Under the pieces are notes generated by a model. It ran no database searches, was not told the DNA's origin, and saw only the letters and a list, made by a program, of their open reading frames with translations. The position numbers and the translations under genes are program-made. DNA of 64,000 bases from Capsulimonas corticalis (lineage in GTDB: Bacteria > Armatimonadota > Armatimonadia > Armatimonadales > Capsulimonadaceae), in assembly GCF_003574315.2 (NCBI RefSeq), contig NZ_AP025739.1, positions 5,952,001 to 6,016,000 on the forward strand, written 5' to 3'. This document shows, in pieces, positions 23,465 to 32,445 of the stretch. Within the stretch, counting starts at the first letter, position 1. Every line of letters begins with the position of its first letter.

Positions 23465-24067
23465 TTACTGTTCCTTCTTGAACAGATCCTGGAAGATGAG
23501 CTGGCCCCAAATGCGGCCGCGTGCGTGCGTCAGCGCGCCCCCTTCGTTGAGCTTTCCCAGTTCGACGGGTGCGAACCCGAGTTGTTTGGACAAATCCGCC
23601 ACGGGACCGATCGCGTCCTCGTCGTCGCTCGACAGAAAGACGACCCGGTGGCCGCCCTCGACGACCGGATCGGTCGCCAGGGTGGCTGTAATCAGGTGAT
23701 TGAAACCTTTCACGAGCTTAGCGCCGGTGAACGCCTTCGCGACGAAGGCGGAGGACGGGAGGCTGTCCAGCTCTTCAGGGAGAACTCCAAACGCGTTCGT
23801 GGCGTCGATGACCGTCTTGCCTTCCCAGCTTGGCAGGGCCTTCGCAACCTCACGGTGCTCCCCGAACGGGATTGCCAAGATGATCGTATCGGCCTCGAGT
23901 GCATTCCGCAACGACTTGGCGATGACTCTGGGCCCAATCGCCCGAGCCTGCGGCGTCAACGCCTCGGGCGGCCGGCGGCTCGCGACGGTCACGTCGATGT
24001 TTTTACGGGCGAAGGCGTGGGCGAGGGCCTGGCCTATTGCACCGAATCCGATAATCGCATAGCTCAT
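23465..24067 (-). CDS. NADPH-dependent F420 reductase-like oxidoreductase (YwfY/Rossmann dinucleotide-binding)
   Basis: 200 residues. The Rossmann motif at the N terminus is MSYAIIGFGAIGQALAHAFA (GxGxxGxAL), followed by VTVASRRPPEAL where SRR is expected for NADPH preference. Later segments (IILAIPFGEHREVAKAL, VIDATNA, LVKGFNHLI) match the F420-dependent NADP reductase-like family (COG2085). The true electron partner is unknown, and many members do not use F420. The start at 24067 is preferred over the 24121 extension because the Rossmann strand begins there. It is the second gene of the TetR-controlled unit, 84 nt after the SDR gene. Confidence 0.85.
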   Translation of the reverse strand: MSYAIIGFGAIGQALAHAFARKNIDVTVASRRPPEALTPQARAIGPRVIAKSLRNALEADTIILAIPFGEHREVAKALPSWEGKTVIDATNAFGVLPEELDSLPSSAFVAKAFTGAKLVKGFNHLITATLATDPVVEGGHRVVFLSSDDEDAIGPVADLSKQLGFAPVELGKLNEGGALTHARGRIWGQLIFQDLFKKEQ

Positions 24068-24151
24068 AATACTTCTCCAATCCGTGTTAAAACTAAAGTT
24101 CGCGAATGGTGATCGCGCCAATGGCGAACGAGCAACGGGACCGCGCCGGAC

Positions 24152-24901
24152 TCAGACCTGCGCCATGCCTCCATCGGCGGCGAGATCCACGCCGGTGATG
24201 TAAGAACTTTCATCGGAAGCGAGGAACACGACGACGGACGCGATTTCCTCAGGCTTGCCTCTGCGGCCAAGCGGAACCAGCGAGGTGAACTGAGCTACCG
24301 CCTGTTCGACCTGTTCAGGGGGGAGGCCCACCTTGTCCAAAGCCGGAGTTTCGATTGGGCCAGGACTCATCGAATTCACACGAATCTTGCGATCTTTCAG
24401 CTCCACCGTCCAGCCACGCGCGAAGCTGCGCACGGCCGCCTTACTCGCGGCGTAGGCGGTCAAGCCTGGCACACCCAGTACGTTTGCGTTCGAAGAGGTT
24501 AGGATGATTGAGCCGCCATCTTTGAAGAGAGGGAGGGCTTTCTGCACGGTAAAGAATAATCCCTTTACGTTGATATCGAAGGTCTGGTCGAATTGAGCCT
24601 CAGTCGACGTAGCAAGCGGCGCGATGGTCCCTCCGCCCGCGTTTGCAAAGAGGACGTCGATGTGACCGTGCTTCTCTTTCACAACAGCATAGAGCCGGTC
24701 CAGATCTTCTAAGTTTGAGACGTCGCCCGCGACCGTCGTCACGTTTCTCCCGATGAAAGCTGCGGCCTCAGCCAGATCTTTCTCTCGTCGGCCAGTGATC
24801 ACGACATGCGCGCCTTCTTCCACAAAGCGCTTGGCTGTGGCCAAGCCAATACCGCTCGATCCTCCCGTGATAATTGCAATCTTGCCCTCTAGCTTTCCCA
24901 T
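24152..24901 (-). CDS. Short-chain dehydrogenase/reductase (SDR)
   Basis: 249 residues, classical SDR. The cofactor motif is ITGGSSGIGLATAKRF (TGxxxGIG). VVITGRRE indicates NADP(H), NAG is present in VLFANAGGG, the catalytic Ser is in IILTSSNANV, and YAASK gives Tyr and Lys of the active site. The C terminus (SSYITGVDLAADGGMAQV) is typical. The substrate is unknown. It is the first gene after the operator-controlled promoter at 25025-24997 and is divergent from tetR, so it is probably induced by the TetR ligand. An oxidoreductase pair under TetR suggests detoxification of a small molecule (inference). Confidence 0.9.
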   Translation of the reverse strand: MGKLEGKIAIITGGSSGIGLATAKRFVEEGAHVVITGRREKDLAEAAAFIGRNVTTVAGDVSNLEDLDRLYAVVKEKHGHIDVLFANAGGGTIAPLATSTEAQFDQTFDINVKGLFFTVQKALPLFKDGGSIILTSSNANVLGVPGLTAYAASKAAVRSFARGWTVELKDRKIRVNSMSPGPIETPALDKVGLPPEQVEQAVAQFTSLVPLGRRGKPEEIASVVVFLASDESSYITGVDLAADGGMAQV

Positions 24902-24940
24902 GACTTTTCTTTTCCTTTCGTGGCGTGTACTGCGTCGCTA

Positions 24941-24984
24941 TTGCCATTTATGCAAATGCGCTGTATAATATGGATCAGTGATCC
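24941..24984 (+). promoter_or_regulatory. tetR promoter with operator O1
   Basis: TTGCCA (24941-24946), 17 nt, TATAAT (24964-24969). The 13-bp palindrome GGATCAGTGATCC (24972-24984), extended by T/A to 15 bp, sits over the predicted transcription start. TetR binding here would block its own synthesis. Confidence 0.8.
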
Positions 24985-24996
24985 AGATACAATACC

Positions 24997-25025
24997 ATTA
25001 TACGGATCAGTGATCCGTTTGTCAA
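24997..25025 (-). promoter_or_regulatory. Consensus promoter of the SDR/reductase pair with operator O2 in the spacer
   Basis: On the minus strand TTGACA (25025 to 25020), exactly 17 nt, TATAAT (25002 to 24997). The palindrome ACGGATCAGTGATCCGT (25002-25018, core 25004-25016) fills the spacer. It is the same 13-mer as O1, 32 bp away (about three helical turns). Confidence 0.85.
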
Positions 25026-25033
25026 GGGGATTT

Positions 25034-25609
25034 ATGCGAGCCGACGCCAGAAAAAATTACAGCCATCTACTTGAGGTCGCGCGCGATGTCGTCGCCGAGC
25101 ATGGCGCCGACGCATCCATGCGAGAAATTGCCCGCCGGGCTAACGTCGGCTTGGCCACACTGCTGCGCCATTTCCCGACGCGGGAAGCCTTGTTCGAAGC
25201 GCTGCTGCGTACGAACCTGGACGCACTGACGCAGAAGGCAGGTGAACTCGAAACGTCGAGCCCCCCTGACGAAGCGCTCGTGTCCTGGTTTCGCGAAATG
25301 GTGGCGTTCGTTCACAGCTATAGCGGAGTTGTTGCCTTGATGGCGAGCGCCCACGAGGACCCGGACTCCGCGCTTTACACGACATGCACAGCGGTGCACT
25401 CAGCGGGCGCGCGACTATTGCTCCGTGCTCAAGCCGAGGGAACGGCGCGCGCGGATATGGATGGGGTCGACCTGTTCGGCCTGATGTCGGCGCTCGGCTG
25501 GCTCGTCGGTCAACCCGGATTCGCGCCACGGGCGGATCATCTCTTTCACATTATTACGAGCGCCGTCCTGACAAATCGGCCTCGCAACGATGTCAAGAAG
25601 GCAACGTAA
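25034..25609 (+). CDS. TetR/AcrR family transcriptional repressor
   Basis: 191 residues. The N-terminal TetR_N domain shows HGADASMREIARRANVGLAT with recognition helix VGLATLLRHFPTREALFEAL. The C-terminal ligand domain is helical (SWFREMVAFVHSYSGVVALM) and unlike well-known drug regulators, so the inducer is unknown. The ATG at 25034 follows AAGGGGA. Two identical palindromes in the divergent control region are its probable operators, giving autorepression and repression of the SDR/reductase pair. Confidence 0.9.
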   Translation: MRADARKNYSHLLEVARDVVAEHGADASMREIARRANVGLATLLRHFPTREALFEALLRTNLDALTQKAGELETSSPPDEALVSWFREMVAFVHSYSGVVALMASAHEDPDSALYTTCTAVHSAGARLLLRAQAEGTARADMDGVDLFGLMSALGWLVGQPGFAPRADHLFHIITSAVLTNRPRNDVKKAT

Positions 25610-25773
25610 CAGAATCCAACGAATTGTTGTCTGCATGGCATCGGATGGCGTCCGCTATGACCGACGCCGGCGACGCTATGCACAATAGTCTTGGGAAAGG
25701 TGACGAATGCAGGTGATCGTCGTGTGTATAACAGCAATCAAGTTAACACTATGCTAATTATGGAATCAAAACA

Positions 25774-25804
25774 GCCTCCGTATTCTTGTTAGGAATACGG
25801 AGGC
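25774..25804 (-). terminator. Terminator between convergent tetR and the BFN gene
   Basis: GCCTCCGTATTC (25774-25785) and GAATACGGAGGC (25793-25804) form a perfect 12-bp stem with a 7-nt loop. On the minus strand it is followed by TGTTTTGATT. The preceding 25610-25773 holds no gene. Confidence 0.85.
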
Positions 25805-25836
25805 CGTTCACAGAGAAGCAAATCGATCGAGTAGCG

Positions 25837-26427
25837 TTAATCCGGTCGCACGGTCGCTTCCAGCACGGCTTCCGCCATATAGATCGGGGCATGGGCGCGG
25901 ACGGCGACCGCGATGGCGTCGGAGGGGCGGGCGTCGATGTCCAGCGTGCTTCCGTCAGCGCGCACGACGTTGATCTTGGCGTAGAACGTGTCGTTCCACA
26001 GATCGTCGATCGTGATGCGCTCGATCTTGACATCCAGCCGTTCGAGGGCGAGCTTGATCAGGTCGTGGGTCATGGGGCGGTCGGGCGCTTCGCCTTCCAA
26101 GGCCATCATGATGGCCCAGGCTTCGAACTGACCGACCCAGATGGGAACGCGGCGACCTTTGTTATCGCGCAGCAGCACGAAGTGCTGCGCCGGAGCGCCC
26201 TGTTCCTGGTGAACGTAGACGTTCACCACCTTGATCTCTTTTTCGTTGAGCGAACGCGGCGTGCGGTTCTCCGTCTCGGAGGAAAACCGATCGTCCATGG
26301 CGCCCGAGAATGATTCCGGCGTCAGCGGACTGCTTTCACCGTCCGGCCCACGGCCGCTGGAGCCTCCCGGCTCCGGGTCTTGTGGACGCCAATCATCACC
26401 AAACAGTTTGTCGAAGTCGCTTGCCAA
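25837..26427 (-). CDS. Bifunctional nuclease family protein (DUF151/BFN domain)
   Basis: 196 residues. The first ~65 are a disordered, Pro/Ser/Gly-rich N-terminal region (KLFGDDWRPQDPEPGG). The BFN domain follows: EIKVVNVYVHQEQGAPAQHF, VLLRDNKGRRVPIWVGQFEA, RPMTHDLIKLALERL, FYAKINV and IDARPSDAIAVAVRAHAPIY. The ARPSDAIALA-like segment is the family signature. Members have been described as single-strand/double-strand nucleases in plants; bacterial function is unclear. The gene is 43 nt below rho and probably in the same transcript, ending at the hairpin at 25774. Confidence 0.9.
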   Translation of the reverse strand: MASDFDKLFGDDWRPQDPEPGGSSGRGPDGESSPLTPESFSGAMDDRFSSETENRTPRSLNEKEIKVVNVYVHQEQGAPAQHFVLLRDNKGRRVPIWVGQFEAWAIMMALEGEAPDRPMTHDLIKLALERLDVKIERITIDDLWNDTFYAKINVVRADGSTLDIDARPSDAIAVAVRAHAPIYMAEAVLEATVRPD

Positions 26428-26470
26428 CCGATGCCTCGCTTCCTATAAGGGCCGGCGCCGCTCCAACGCG

Positions 26471-27697
26471 TCAGTCGTCACGTCGTCCCGTCTTGCTGAC
26501 CGTGCGCAGGAATTCTTTGTTGCTCTTGCTGTTGTTCAATCGGTCAATCAACAGCTCCGTCGCCTCCACCGTTCCCAGGCCCGCGAGAACGCGGTGCAGC
26601 TGGTAGACGGCCTTGAGGCTCTCGTCGTCATAAAGCAGTTCTTCTTTTCGGGTGCTAGACTCTTTCACGTTGATCGCCGGGAAGATACGCCGGTTGGCGA
26701 TCTCACGGTCGAGCTTCAGTTCGGAGTTGCCGGTCCCCTTGAACTCTTCAAAGATAATATCGTCCATGCGCGAGCCGGTTTCGACCAGCGCGGTGGCGAT
26801 GATGGTCAGGCTCCCGCCATTCTCTATATTACGGGCCGTTCCAAAAAATCGTTTCGGCCGATAAATCGCCGCCGGATCCAGGCCTCCTTGAAGCGTGCGT
26901 CCCGACGGAGTCACCGTCAGGTTCGACGCGCGCGACAGGCGGGTGAGGCTATCCAGCAATACTACCACATCCTTACCGGACTCGACCAGCCGCTTCGCCT
27001 TTTCGAGCACCATATCGGCGACCCGCATATGGTTCTCCGGCAGCTCATCAAAGGTGGAGGAGACGACTTCGCCGTTAACCGAGCGGCGGATATCCGTCAC
27101 TTCTTCCGGGCGCTCGTCGATCAGCAGGACCATCAGAACAACTTCCGGGTGGTTCTGGGTGATGGAGTTCGCGATGGATTTCAGAATGGTGGTCTTACCG
27201 GCCTTGGGCGGCGCGACGATGATCGCGCGCTGTCCCTTACCGATGGGGGCGATCAAATCGATGACGCGGGCCGTGAGGTTCTTCGCGTCCGTTTCGAGCA
27301 CCAGGCGGTCGTTGGGATAGATGGGGATCAGTTCGTCGTAATTGACGCGGTTGCGCGCTTGCTCAGGAGAAACGCCATTCACGGATTCGACGCGCAGAAG
27401 GCCGTAGTACTTTTCGGTGTCCTTCGGAGGGCGGACCTGTCCGGAGACTGTGTCGCCCGTCTTCAAACCGAAGCGCTTGATCTGGGCCTGGGCCACGTAG
27501 ATGTCCTGAGTGTTTGGATCGAAGTTGTTCTGGCGCAGGAAGCCCCACCCGTCCGGCAAGATTTCAAGAACGCCGGATCGGATCAAAGGCGCGGGCGCGT
27601 CTCCGTCGTTGTTCTGAGACGGCGGGGGCGCGCCGTTGTCTTTTTCCGGCCGGCCGGCGCCGGATTCGATGTCCTCGTGTGCCATGGTGGTTCGCAT
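26471..27697 (-). CDS. rho: Transcription termination factor Rho
   Basis: 408 residues. A short acidic, Pro-rich N terminus is followed by the OSB cold-shock-like RNA-binding domain ([14 protein letters not shown], then [14 protein letters not shown]). The hexameric RecA-like ATPase comes next: Walker [12 protein letters not shown], Walker [15 protein letters not shown]-loop/R-loop region [20 protein letters not shown] and the [19 protein letters not shown] segment. Length and motifs are standard. The ATG at 27697 follows AGAGG; a second ATG four codons later is possible. An extended -10 at 27859-27864 would give a leader of about 155 nt, in line with the known autoregulation of rho in other bacteria. 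Confidence 0.97.
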   Translation of the reverse strand: MRTTMAHEDIESGAGRPEKDNGAPPPSQNNDGDAPAPLIRSGVLEILPDGWGFLRQNNFDPNTQDIYVAQAQIKRFGLKTGDTVSGQVRPPKDTEKYYGLLRVESVNGVSPEQARNRVNYDELIPIYPNDRLVLETDAKNLTARVIDLIAPIGKGQRAIIVAPPKAGKTTILKSIANSITQNHPEVVLMVLLIDERPEEVTDIRRSVNGEVVSSTFDELPENHMRVADMVLEKAKRLVESGKDVVVLLDSLTRLSRASNLTVTPSGRTLQGGLDPAAIYRPKRFFGTARNIENGGSLTIIATALVETGSRMDDIIFEEFKGTGNSELKLDREIANRRIFPAINVKESSTRKEELLYDDESLKAVYQLHRVLAGLGTVEATELLIDRLNNSKSNKEFLRTVSKTGRRDD

Positions 27698-27858
27698 ATG
27701 CCTCTACAGTCGGTCGTGTCCCGTCGAACGGGGAGACCATTTGAAAGAATTTTGGATCAGAAATCGGGAACGGGGATTATGTCAAAAAGAGATGGACGTA
27801 ATGACGAATCGAGGCTAGGGAGCATGCGAGCGGCGTGTTCCCCGGCCTCCTTGCAGTA

Positions 27859-27864
27859 ATTATA
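27859..27864 (-). promoter_or_regulatory. rho: Extended -10 promoter of rho
   Basis: TGG TATAAT on the minus strand. TTGAAA lies 15 nt upstream, a short spacing, so the extended -10 probably carries recognition. The untranslated leader to the ATG at 27697 is about 155 nt. Confidence 0.55.
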
Positions 27865-27926
27865 CCATGTTCACGGATATTTCAACCAAAATGATTAGCG
27901 GATCAATCTGGCGAAAAGTTCCATCG

Positions 27927-28496
27927 TTAGCCGCCGCCATAAATCTCGGGCTTCAGCACACCGATATATGGCAAGCTGCGGTACTTGCCCTGGTAATCCA
28001 GGCCATATCCGACGACGAACTGGTCTTCCACCTTGAAGCCAAAGTAGTCCACGGGAACGTCGACGCGCCGGCGGACGGGCTTATCCAGCAGCGTGCAGAC
28101 TTTGACCGACGCCGCGCGGCGCGAGCGGAGGTTTTCCAGAAGGTACGATAAGCGAAGCGTCAGACCGGTATCGACGATATCCTCAACCACGAGAACATGC
28201 TTGCTTTCGACGCTTTCGTCTAAGTCCTTGAGAATACGGACCACACCGGACGATTTTGTATCCGCTCCGTACGAGGAGACGGCGACAAAGTCGTAGGCGA
28301 CGGGGATCGTGATTTGGCGGACCAGGTCCGCCAGGAAGATATTCGCGCCTTTCAAGATGCAGATGAGCATCAGATCTTTCCCGGCGTAATCCTGGGAAAT
28401 CTGCGCGCCGAGCTCGGCGACGCGCGTGGCGATCTGTTCCTGCGTCAGCAGAACCTCCGCCACATCCTCTTCCAGATCCATCTGTACCGATGCCAT
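27927..28496 (-). CDS. hpt: Hypoxanthine phosphoribosyltransferase
   Basis: 189 residues. It converts hypoxanthine or guanine plus PRPP to IMP or GMP. The type I PRTase PRPP loop is VLVVEDIVDTGLTLRLSYLL. Upstream landmarks are LMLICILKGANIFLADLV and DFVAVSSYGADTKSSG (flexible loop). The C terminus contains the purine-binding VDYFGFKVEDQFVVGYGLDY and ends RSLPYIGVLKPEIY, matching Hpt. It is the last gene of a minus-strand unit guaB3-guaA-nucleotidyltransferase-hpt, 16 nt after the preceding gene, so salvage and GMP synthesis are made together. Confidence 0.95.
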   Translation of the reverse strand: MASVQMDLEEDVAEVLLTQEQIATRVAELGAQISQDYAGKDLMLICILKGANIFLADLVRQITIPVAYDFVAVSSYGADTKSSGVVRILKDLDESVESKHVLVVEDIVDTGLTLRLSYLLENLRSRRAASVKVCTLLDKPVRRRVDVPVDYFGFKVEDQFVVGYGLDYQGKYRSLPYIGVLKPEIYGGG

Positions 28497-28512
28497 ATCA
28501 GCTTAACCTTCC

Positions 28513-29289
28513 CTACTGTATCAAACTTACATGCCGCAGCCGCAAGCGGACGAGAAATTCTTCGATCGCATCACGGTTTGGAATATTTTCCGGAAGCGGC
28601 GAACGTTCCGCCGCTTCGTCCAATTGCACGAATAACTGCTCGATTTCACGGACAAACCGGCCATCGTCGGCCGTCATGAGCACATGCTCCCGAACTTTCG
28701 CTTCGATCAGCGGCGCGAGGTCCAGATGAAAACGCTCATTGAGCCGCGCCAGATCCGCCTCGACCACACCCTCACTCAGCACGACGATCCCCGTCATCAG
28801 AACCCGGAAGAGATACAAAAGCCGCTTGACCGTCTTCTCCGCATCCGATTTCTGATACGCCCGCCACTCGCTCAGGGCAAAGCCCCGATAGTGGCGGATC
28901 AGCCGCCGGCTGAGGCTGGCCAGCGCCAGAGATTTCAGTTCCTCATGGTCCGGGGATGTGATCACAACCCAGGGCGAAAAGATCTGCTCCAGCACATACC
29001 CGCTCGGCTTGATCAGCAGGCGCAGATACTTGCCGAGGTCGTGCGCCACCATTTCGACTTCCAGGCCGTCGACATACCCCTTCGGCTCCAGTGTCTCCAC
29101 TGGTCTCGAAAGTGAAACCAAGGAGCTCAGCGGCGCCAGAAACGCCCCGCGCAGATCGACATCACTGTCCGGTGACGGGAACCCGTAAAGGTGCGCGCCG
29201 CTGACGGTGACGAAGACAAGATCGGAGACATGCTCGCGGGCGAATGGCTCAAACCGAAGCAAATCCGTTCCGGGCTGAAGCAGGTCCAT
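28513..29289 (-). CDS. Predicted nucleotidyltransferase (COG3541/YcgL family)
   Basis: 258 residues. The N-terminal pol-beta nucleotidyltransferase motif is VSGAHLYGFPSPDSDVDLRG: GS/G-x-LYG followed by DSDVD, the two Asp being metal ligands. The rest is helical (RRLIRHYRGFALSEWRAYQK, then RLLYLFRVLMTGIVVLSEG) as in COG3541. The substrate and target are not known for this family. It sits between guaA and hpt with gaps of 9 and 16 nt, so it belongs to the guanine-nucleotide operon. A role linked to GTP or GMP pools, or nucleotidylation of a target, is conceivable but not shown. Confidence 0.85.
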   Translation of the reverse strand: MDLLQPGTDLLRFEPFAREHVSDLVFVTVSGAHLYGFPSPDSDVDLRGAFLAPLSSLVSLSRPVETLEPKGYVDGLEVEMVAHDLGKYLRLLIKPSGYVLEQIFSPWVVITSPDHEELKSLALASLSRRLIRHYRGFALSEWRAYQKSDAEKTVKRLLYLFRVLMTGIVVLSEGVVEADLARLNERFHLDLAPLIEAKVREHVLMTADDGRFVREIEQLFVQLDEAAERSPLPENIPNRDAIEEFLVRLRLRHVSLIQ

Positions 29290-29298
29290 TTCCAGGAT

Positions 29299-30873
29299 CT
29301 ACTCCCACTCGATCGTCGCCGGCGGCTTGCTCGTGATGTCGAGGACGACACGGTTGACGCCCGGCACTTCATTGACGATGCGGCTGGAGATTCGTTCCAG
29401 GACTTCGTAGGGAAGTCGAGCCCATTCGGCGGTCATCGCATCTTCGCTGGTGACGGCTCTCAAAACAATCGGATACGCGTAGGTGCGCTGATCGCCCATG
29501 ACGCCGACGCTCTTGGTCGGGATCAACACAGCGAACGACTGCCAGACCTTGCGGTACAGACCGGCGCGCTTGATCTCGTCGATGATGACCCAGTCGGCGC
29601 TGCGCAGCAGATGCAGGCGCTCCATCGTCACTTCGCCGGTGATCCGGATCGCGAGGCCGGGTCCCGGGAACGGCTGGCGCCAGACCATATCGCTCGGCAG
29701 GCCAAGTTCTTCCGCGACGGCGCGCACTTCATCTTTGAACAGATATCGAAGCGGCTCAACGAGCTTCAGGTTCATGTTCTCGGGCAGACCGCCGACATTG
29801 TGATGCGTCTTGATCTTCGCGGCGCTCTTGGTGCCGGATTCGATTACATCGGGATAAAGCGTGCCCTGCGCCAGGAATTTGGCGTTGGTCAGCTTCAGCG
29901 ATTCTTCTTCGAAGACGCGCACGAACTCTTCGCCGATGATCTTGCGCTTGCGCTCGGGATCGGTCACGCCGGCAAGCTTGCCGACGAAGCGCTCCACGGC
30001 GTCCACATAAATGAGGTTGATGTTGAACGCGGCCGCGAACTTGCGGCGCACGTCGTCTTCCTCGCCCTTGCGCAAAAGTCCGTGGTTGACGAAGATACAG
30101 GTGAGCTGACTGCCGATCGCCTTGTGAACGAGCGCGGCGACGGTGCAGCTGTCGATGCCGCCGGAGAGGCCGCAGACGACCTGGTTCTCGCCGACCTGAT
30201 CGCGCACGAGCTGCACTTGCTGCTCGATGAACGATTCCATGGTCCAAAGGCCATGCGTCTCGACGACCTTCTCCAGGAAGTTGCGGATGATCTCCGTACC
30301 CCAGGGGGTGTGCACGACTTCCGGATGGAACTGGACGGCGTAGAAGCGGCGCTCGGCGTCATACATCGCGGCCACCGGGCAGTTGTCCGTGGCGGCGGCG
30401 ATGGTGAAGCCCGGCGGCGGCGCTTCGACGGTGTCGCCATGGCTCATCCAGCAGATCAAGTCTCGGTTCAGCCCCTCGAACATGACCGTCGGATCGAGGA
30501 CGTCCAGACGGGTCTTGCCGAACTCTTTGAGCGTCGCCATGCTGACAACGCCGCCCAGGTCGTTCGCCATGCTCTGCATGCCATAGCAGATGCCCAGAAT
30601 CGGCAGGCCAAGGTCATAGATCGCTTTGTCGATCCGAGGCGCGCCGGCTTCGTACACCGACGATGGGCCGCCCGAGAACACCAGGCCGACCGGATTGCGG
30701 GCCTTGATGGTTTCGATCGGCACGTCGTACGGCAGGATCTCGCAGTAGGTATGGCACTCGCGGATACGGCGTGCAATCAGCTGAGTGTACTGCGCGCCGA
30801 AGTCGAGGACAATGATTAACTCGCTCGGAGTCACGGGCGCAATCGCTGCGCCGGAGGATTGGTCTATAGACAT
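29299..30873 (-). CDS. guaA: GMP synthase (glutamine-hydrolysing)
   Basis: 524 residues, single-chain GuaA. The class I amidotransferase domain is N-terminal ([20 protein letters not shown]). The catalytic Cys is in [11 protein letters not shown], and the His-x-Glu triad lies in [12 protein letters not shown]. The ATP pyrophosphatase domain has the PP-loop [18 protein letters not shown]. The C-terminal dimerisation domain contains [20 protein letters not shown] and ends [11 protein letters not shown], as in all GuaA. It makes GMP from XMP, glutamine and ATP. The start is five nt below the stop of the guaB3 gene, indicating an operon. Confidence 0.97.
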   Translation of the reverse strand: MSIDQSSGAAIAPVTPSELIIVLDFGAQYTQLIARRIRECHTYCEILPYDVPIETIKARNPVGLVFSGGPSSVYEAGAPRIDKAIYDLGLPILGICYGMQSMANDLGGVVSMATLKEFGKTRLDVLDPTVMFEGLNRDLICWMSHGDTVEAPPPGFTIAAATDNCPVAAMYDAERRFYAVQFHPEVVHTPWGTEIIRNFLEKVVETHGLWTMESFIEQQVQLVRDQVGENQVVCGLSGGIDSCTVAALVHKAIGSQLTCIFVNHGLLRKGEEDDVRRKFAAAFNINLIYVDAVERFVGKLAGVTDPERKRKIIGEEFVRVFEEESLKLTNAKFLAQGTLYPDVIESGTKSAAKIKTHHNVGGLPENMNLKLVEPLRYLFKDEVRAVAEELGLPSDMVWRQPFPGPGLAIRITGEVTMERLHLLRSADWVIIDEIKRAGLYRKVWQSFAVLIPTKSVGVMGDQRTYAYPIVLRAVTSEDAMTAEWARLPYEVLERISSRIVNEVPGVNRVVLDITSKPPATIEWE

Positions 30874-30878
30874 ATTGT

Positions 30879-32075
30879 TTAGCGCCCCTGCCCTACGCCC
30901 TGAGCGCGCTGCTGCGCTTTCCCCTCGGTCGAAAGGCTTGGAGCAATCACCAGTTCCGCTTGCTGCATTTCACGGATCGTACGCGCGCCGCATGACGCCA
31001 TCGACATGCGCAGCGCTCCGACCAAATTCATCGTGCCGTCATCTTTGTGGGCCGGTCCCAGCAGGATCTCCCGCAGCGTCCCCATCACATCGGTCTTGAT
31101 GCGGGTGCCGCGCGGCAGGTCGGCGCTGGAAGTGGACATTCCCCAGGAATAGCCCCGGGCGGGCGCTTCCTCGGCGGCGGCGATGCTGGAGCCCAGCATG
31201 ACGGCGTCGGCGCCGCTCGCAATCGCTTTGGAGATGTCGCCGCCGGTGCGCATGCCGCCGTCGGTGATGATCGGGACATACTTTCCAGTGCGGGCAAAGT
31301 ATTCATCGCGGGCGGCAGCGCAGTCGGCCGTCGCTGTCACCTGAGGAACTCCCAGGCCAAGAACGCGCCGCGTGGTGCAGATGGCGCCGGGACCGACGCC
31401 GACCAGAACGGCCGCCGCGCCCGCCTCCATCAGCTCCAGCGCCGGGCCGTAACCCACGCAGTTGCCGACAATGACAGGAATCGGAGAATCTTTGATGAAC
31501 TTCACGAGGTCGACGACCTCGGTGTGTGTAGAGTAGTGACGAACGCTTGTCACCTGGCTGGCGACGACGAAGATGTCGCAGCCGGCTTCCACGGCGGCGC
31601 GCGCCACCAGCGGCGCGGTCGCGGGAACGGAGGAGATGGCGCAGACGCCACCCGCGGACTTGATTTCATGGACGCGGCGGGCGATCAACTCTTCCTTGAC
31701 CGGCTCCGCGTAAATCGTCTGAATTTTTTGTACGATGCCCTCAGACGGCGCATCCGCAATCTCCTGCAGGATGGCTTCGGCATCTTCGTAACGGGTCTGT
31801 ACGCCATCTCCATTTAAGACAGCAAAACCGCCGAGACGGGACATCTCGACGGCCAGGGCCGGATGGACTGCGGCGTCCAGCGCACTGGCGATAACAGGAA
31901 TGGAGAAACGGTGCTTACCAAGTTCCCAGCTCGCGTCGACATCGCGCGGATCCACTGAAAGAGCGGAAGGCGCCAGCGCCACCTCGTCAAACCCATAGAC
32001 GCGTCGCGCTTTTTTGTTTCCACCCAACGTGATCGTCTGTTCCAAAACTTCGCTACCCCTATCGCTTTTCGCCAT
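30879..32075 (-). CDS. guaB3: GuaB3 family IMP dehydrogenase-related protein
   Basis: 398 residues from the ATG at 32075. The TIM barrel has the IMPDH active-site loop [20 protein letters not shown] (catalytic Cys), [20 protein letters not shown] and a C-terminal [16 protein letters not shown]. The CBS domains of GuaB are absent. [17 protein letters not shown] at the N terminus is the GuaB3 signature. The family is found in actinobacteria, cyanobacteria and some other phyla; it may act in IMP/GMP interconversion. A TATACT box abuts this ATG and would place +1 inside the gene. A TTG at 32045 with AGGGGT upstream (388 residues) may thus be the real start and gives the usual family length. It is the first gene of the guanine operon. 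Confidence 0.88.
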   Translation of the reverse strand: MAKSDRGSEVLEQTITLGGNKKARRVYGFDEVALAPSALSVDPRDVDASWELGKHRFSIPVIASALDAAVHPALAVEMSRLGGFAVLNGDGVQTRYEDAEAILQEIADAPSEGIVQKIQTIYAEPVKEELIARRVHEIKSAGGVCAISSVPATAPLVARAAVEAGCDIFVVASQVTSVRHYSTHTEVVDLVKFIKDSPIPVIVGNCVGYGPALELMEAGAAAVLVGVGPGAICTTRRVLGLGVPQVTATADCAAARDEYFARTGKYVPIITDGGMRTGGDISKAIASGADAVMLGSSIAAAEEAPARGYSWGMSTSSADLPRGTRIKTDVMGTLREILLGPAHKDDGTMNLVGALRMSMASCGARTIREMQQAELVIAPSLSTEGKAQQRAQGVGQGR

Positions 32076-32106
32076 AGTATACCCGACGAAAGGGGCCAAA
32101 TGTCAA
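32076..32106 (-). promoter_or_regulatory. Promoter of the guaB3-guaA-hpt operon
   Basis: TTGACA (32106 to 32101) and TATACT (32081 to 32076) with a 19-nt spacer. The predicted start of transcription is about 32069, below the ATG at 32075, favouring the TTG start at 32045. Confidence 0.6.
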
Positions 32107-32183
32107 CGCGTCACTCTCAAACCCACCGGGAAACCGGTAACTCTGAGTGGATGCGCAGGCGAAATCAGGGAATTCATACAATT

Positions 32184-32214
32184 GCCCCGGAAGCAGGCAA
32201 GCTGCTCCCGGGGC
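32184..32214 (-). terminator. Hairpin, probable original xylA terminator
   Basis: GCCCCGGAAGCAG and CTGCTCCCGGGGC form a 13-bp stem with one mismatch and a 5-nt loop. The T-run on the minus strand is poor (CAATTGT), so it may be Rho-assisted or only a hairpin. Confidence 0.5.
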
Positions 32215-32236
32215 GCGTTGGATTACCGAACGCCGA
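32212..32236. repeat. 25-bp direct repeat, left copy
   Basis: GGCGCGTTGGATTACCGAAC and the next five bases CGCCG/A are identical to 32446-32470, which includes the xylA stop codon. Together they flank a 209-bp palindromic element. Confidence 0.9.
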
Positions 32237-32445
32237 AGGTGTCAACATACGTCAGAAAATACGCCGGCGGTTGAAACCGCGCCTAGAAGTGCGCAGAAGT
32301 CCCCCTGCGGGGACTGCATTATCCTTGACGAGACCGCCTAATATTTGGGTGCACATGAGACGGTATCGTGACCGAATATGTAACCCACGGAGGTGGGTTT
32401 CTGCGCACCTCTAGGCGCGGTTTTAACCGCCGGCCACTCTACGTT
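32237..32445. repeat. 209-bp palindromic (MITE-like) element between 25-bp direct repeats
   Basis: 36-nt inverted arms at 32263-32298 and 32399-32434 match at 34 of 36 positions (GCCGGCGGTT...GTGCGCAGAA). Two small hairpins are nested inside: GTCCCC/GGGGAC at 32299-32314 and AACCCAC/GTGGGTT at 32382-32399. No coding frame has gene-like character; short ORFs here only translate the palindrome. The flanking 25-bp direct repeats duplicate the end of xylA. The layout suggests an inserted or duplicated extragenic element, perhaps mobilised by a transposase elsewhere. This accounts for most of the 381-nt gap 32076-32456. Confidence 0.75.

Noticed and set aside
26231-27859. 542-codon plus-strand ORF antisense to rho
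   Set aside because: Rho is certain on the minus strand; the antisense frame has no domain.
29191-30819. 542-codon plus-strand ORF antisense to guaA
   Set aside because: GuaA motifs are on the minus strand; the mirror translation is Asp/His/Arg-rich without structure.
32263-32434. CRISPR-like array
   Set aside because: Only one pair of inverted arms is present, with no regularly spaced direct repeats and no cas gene.
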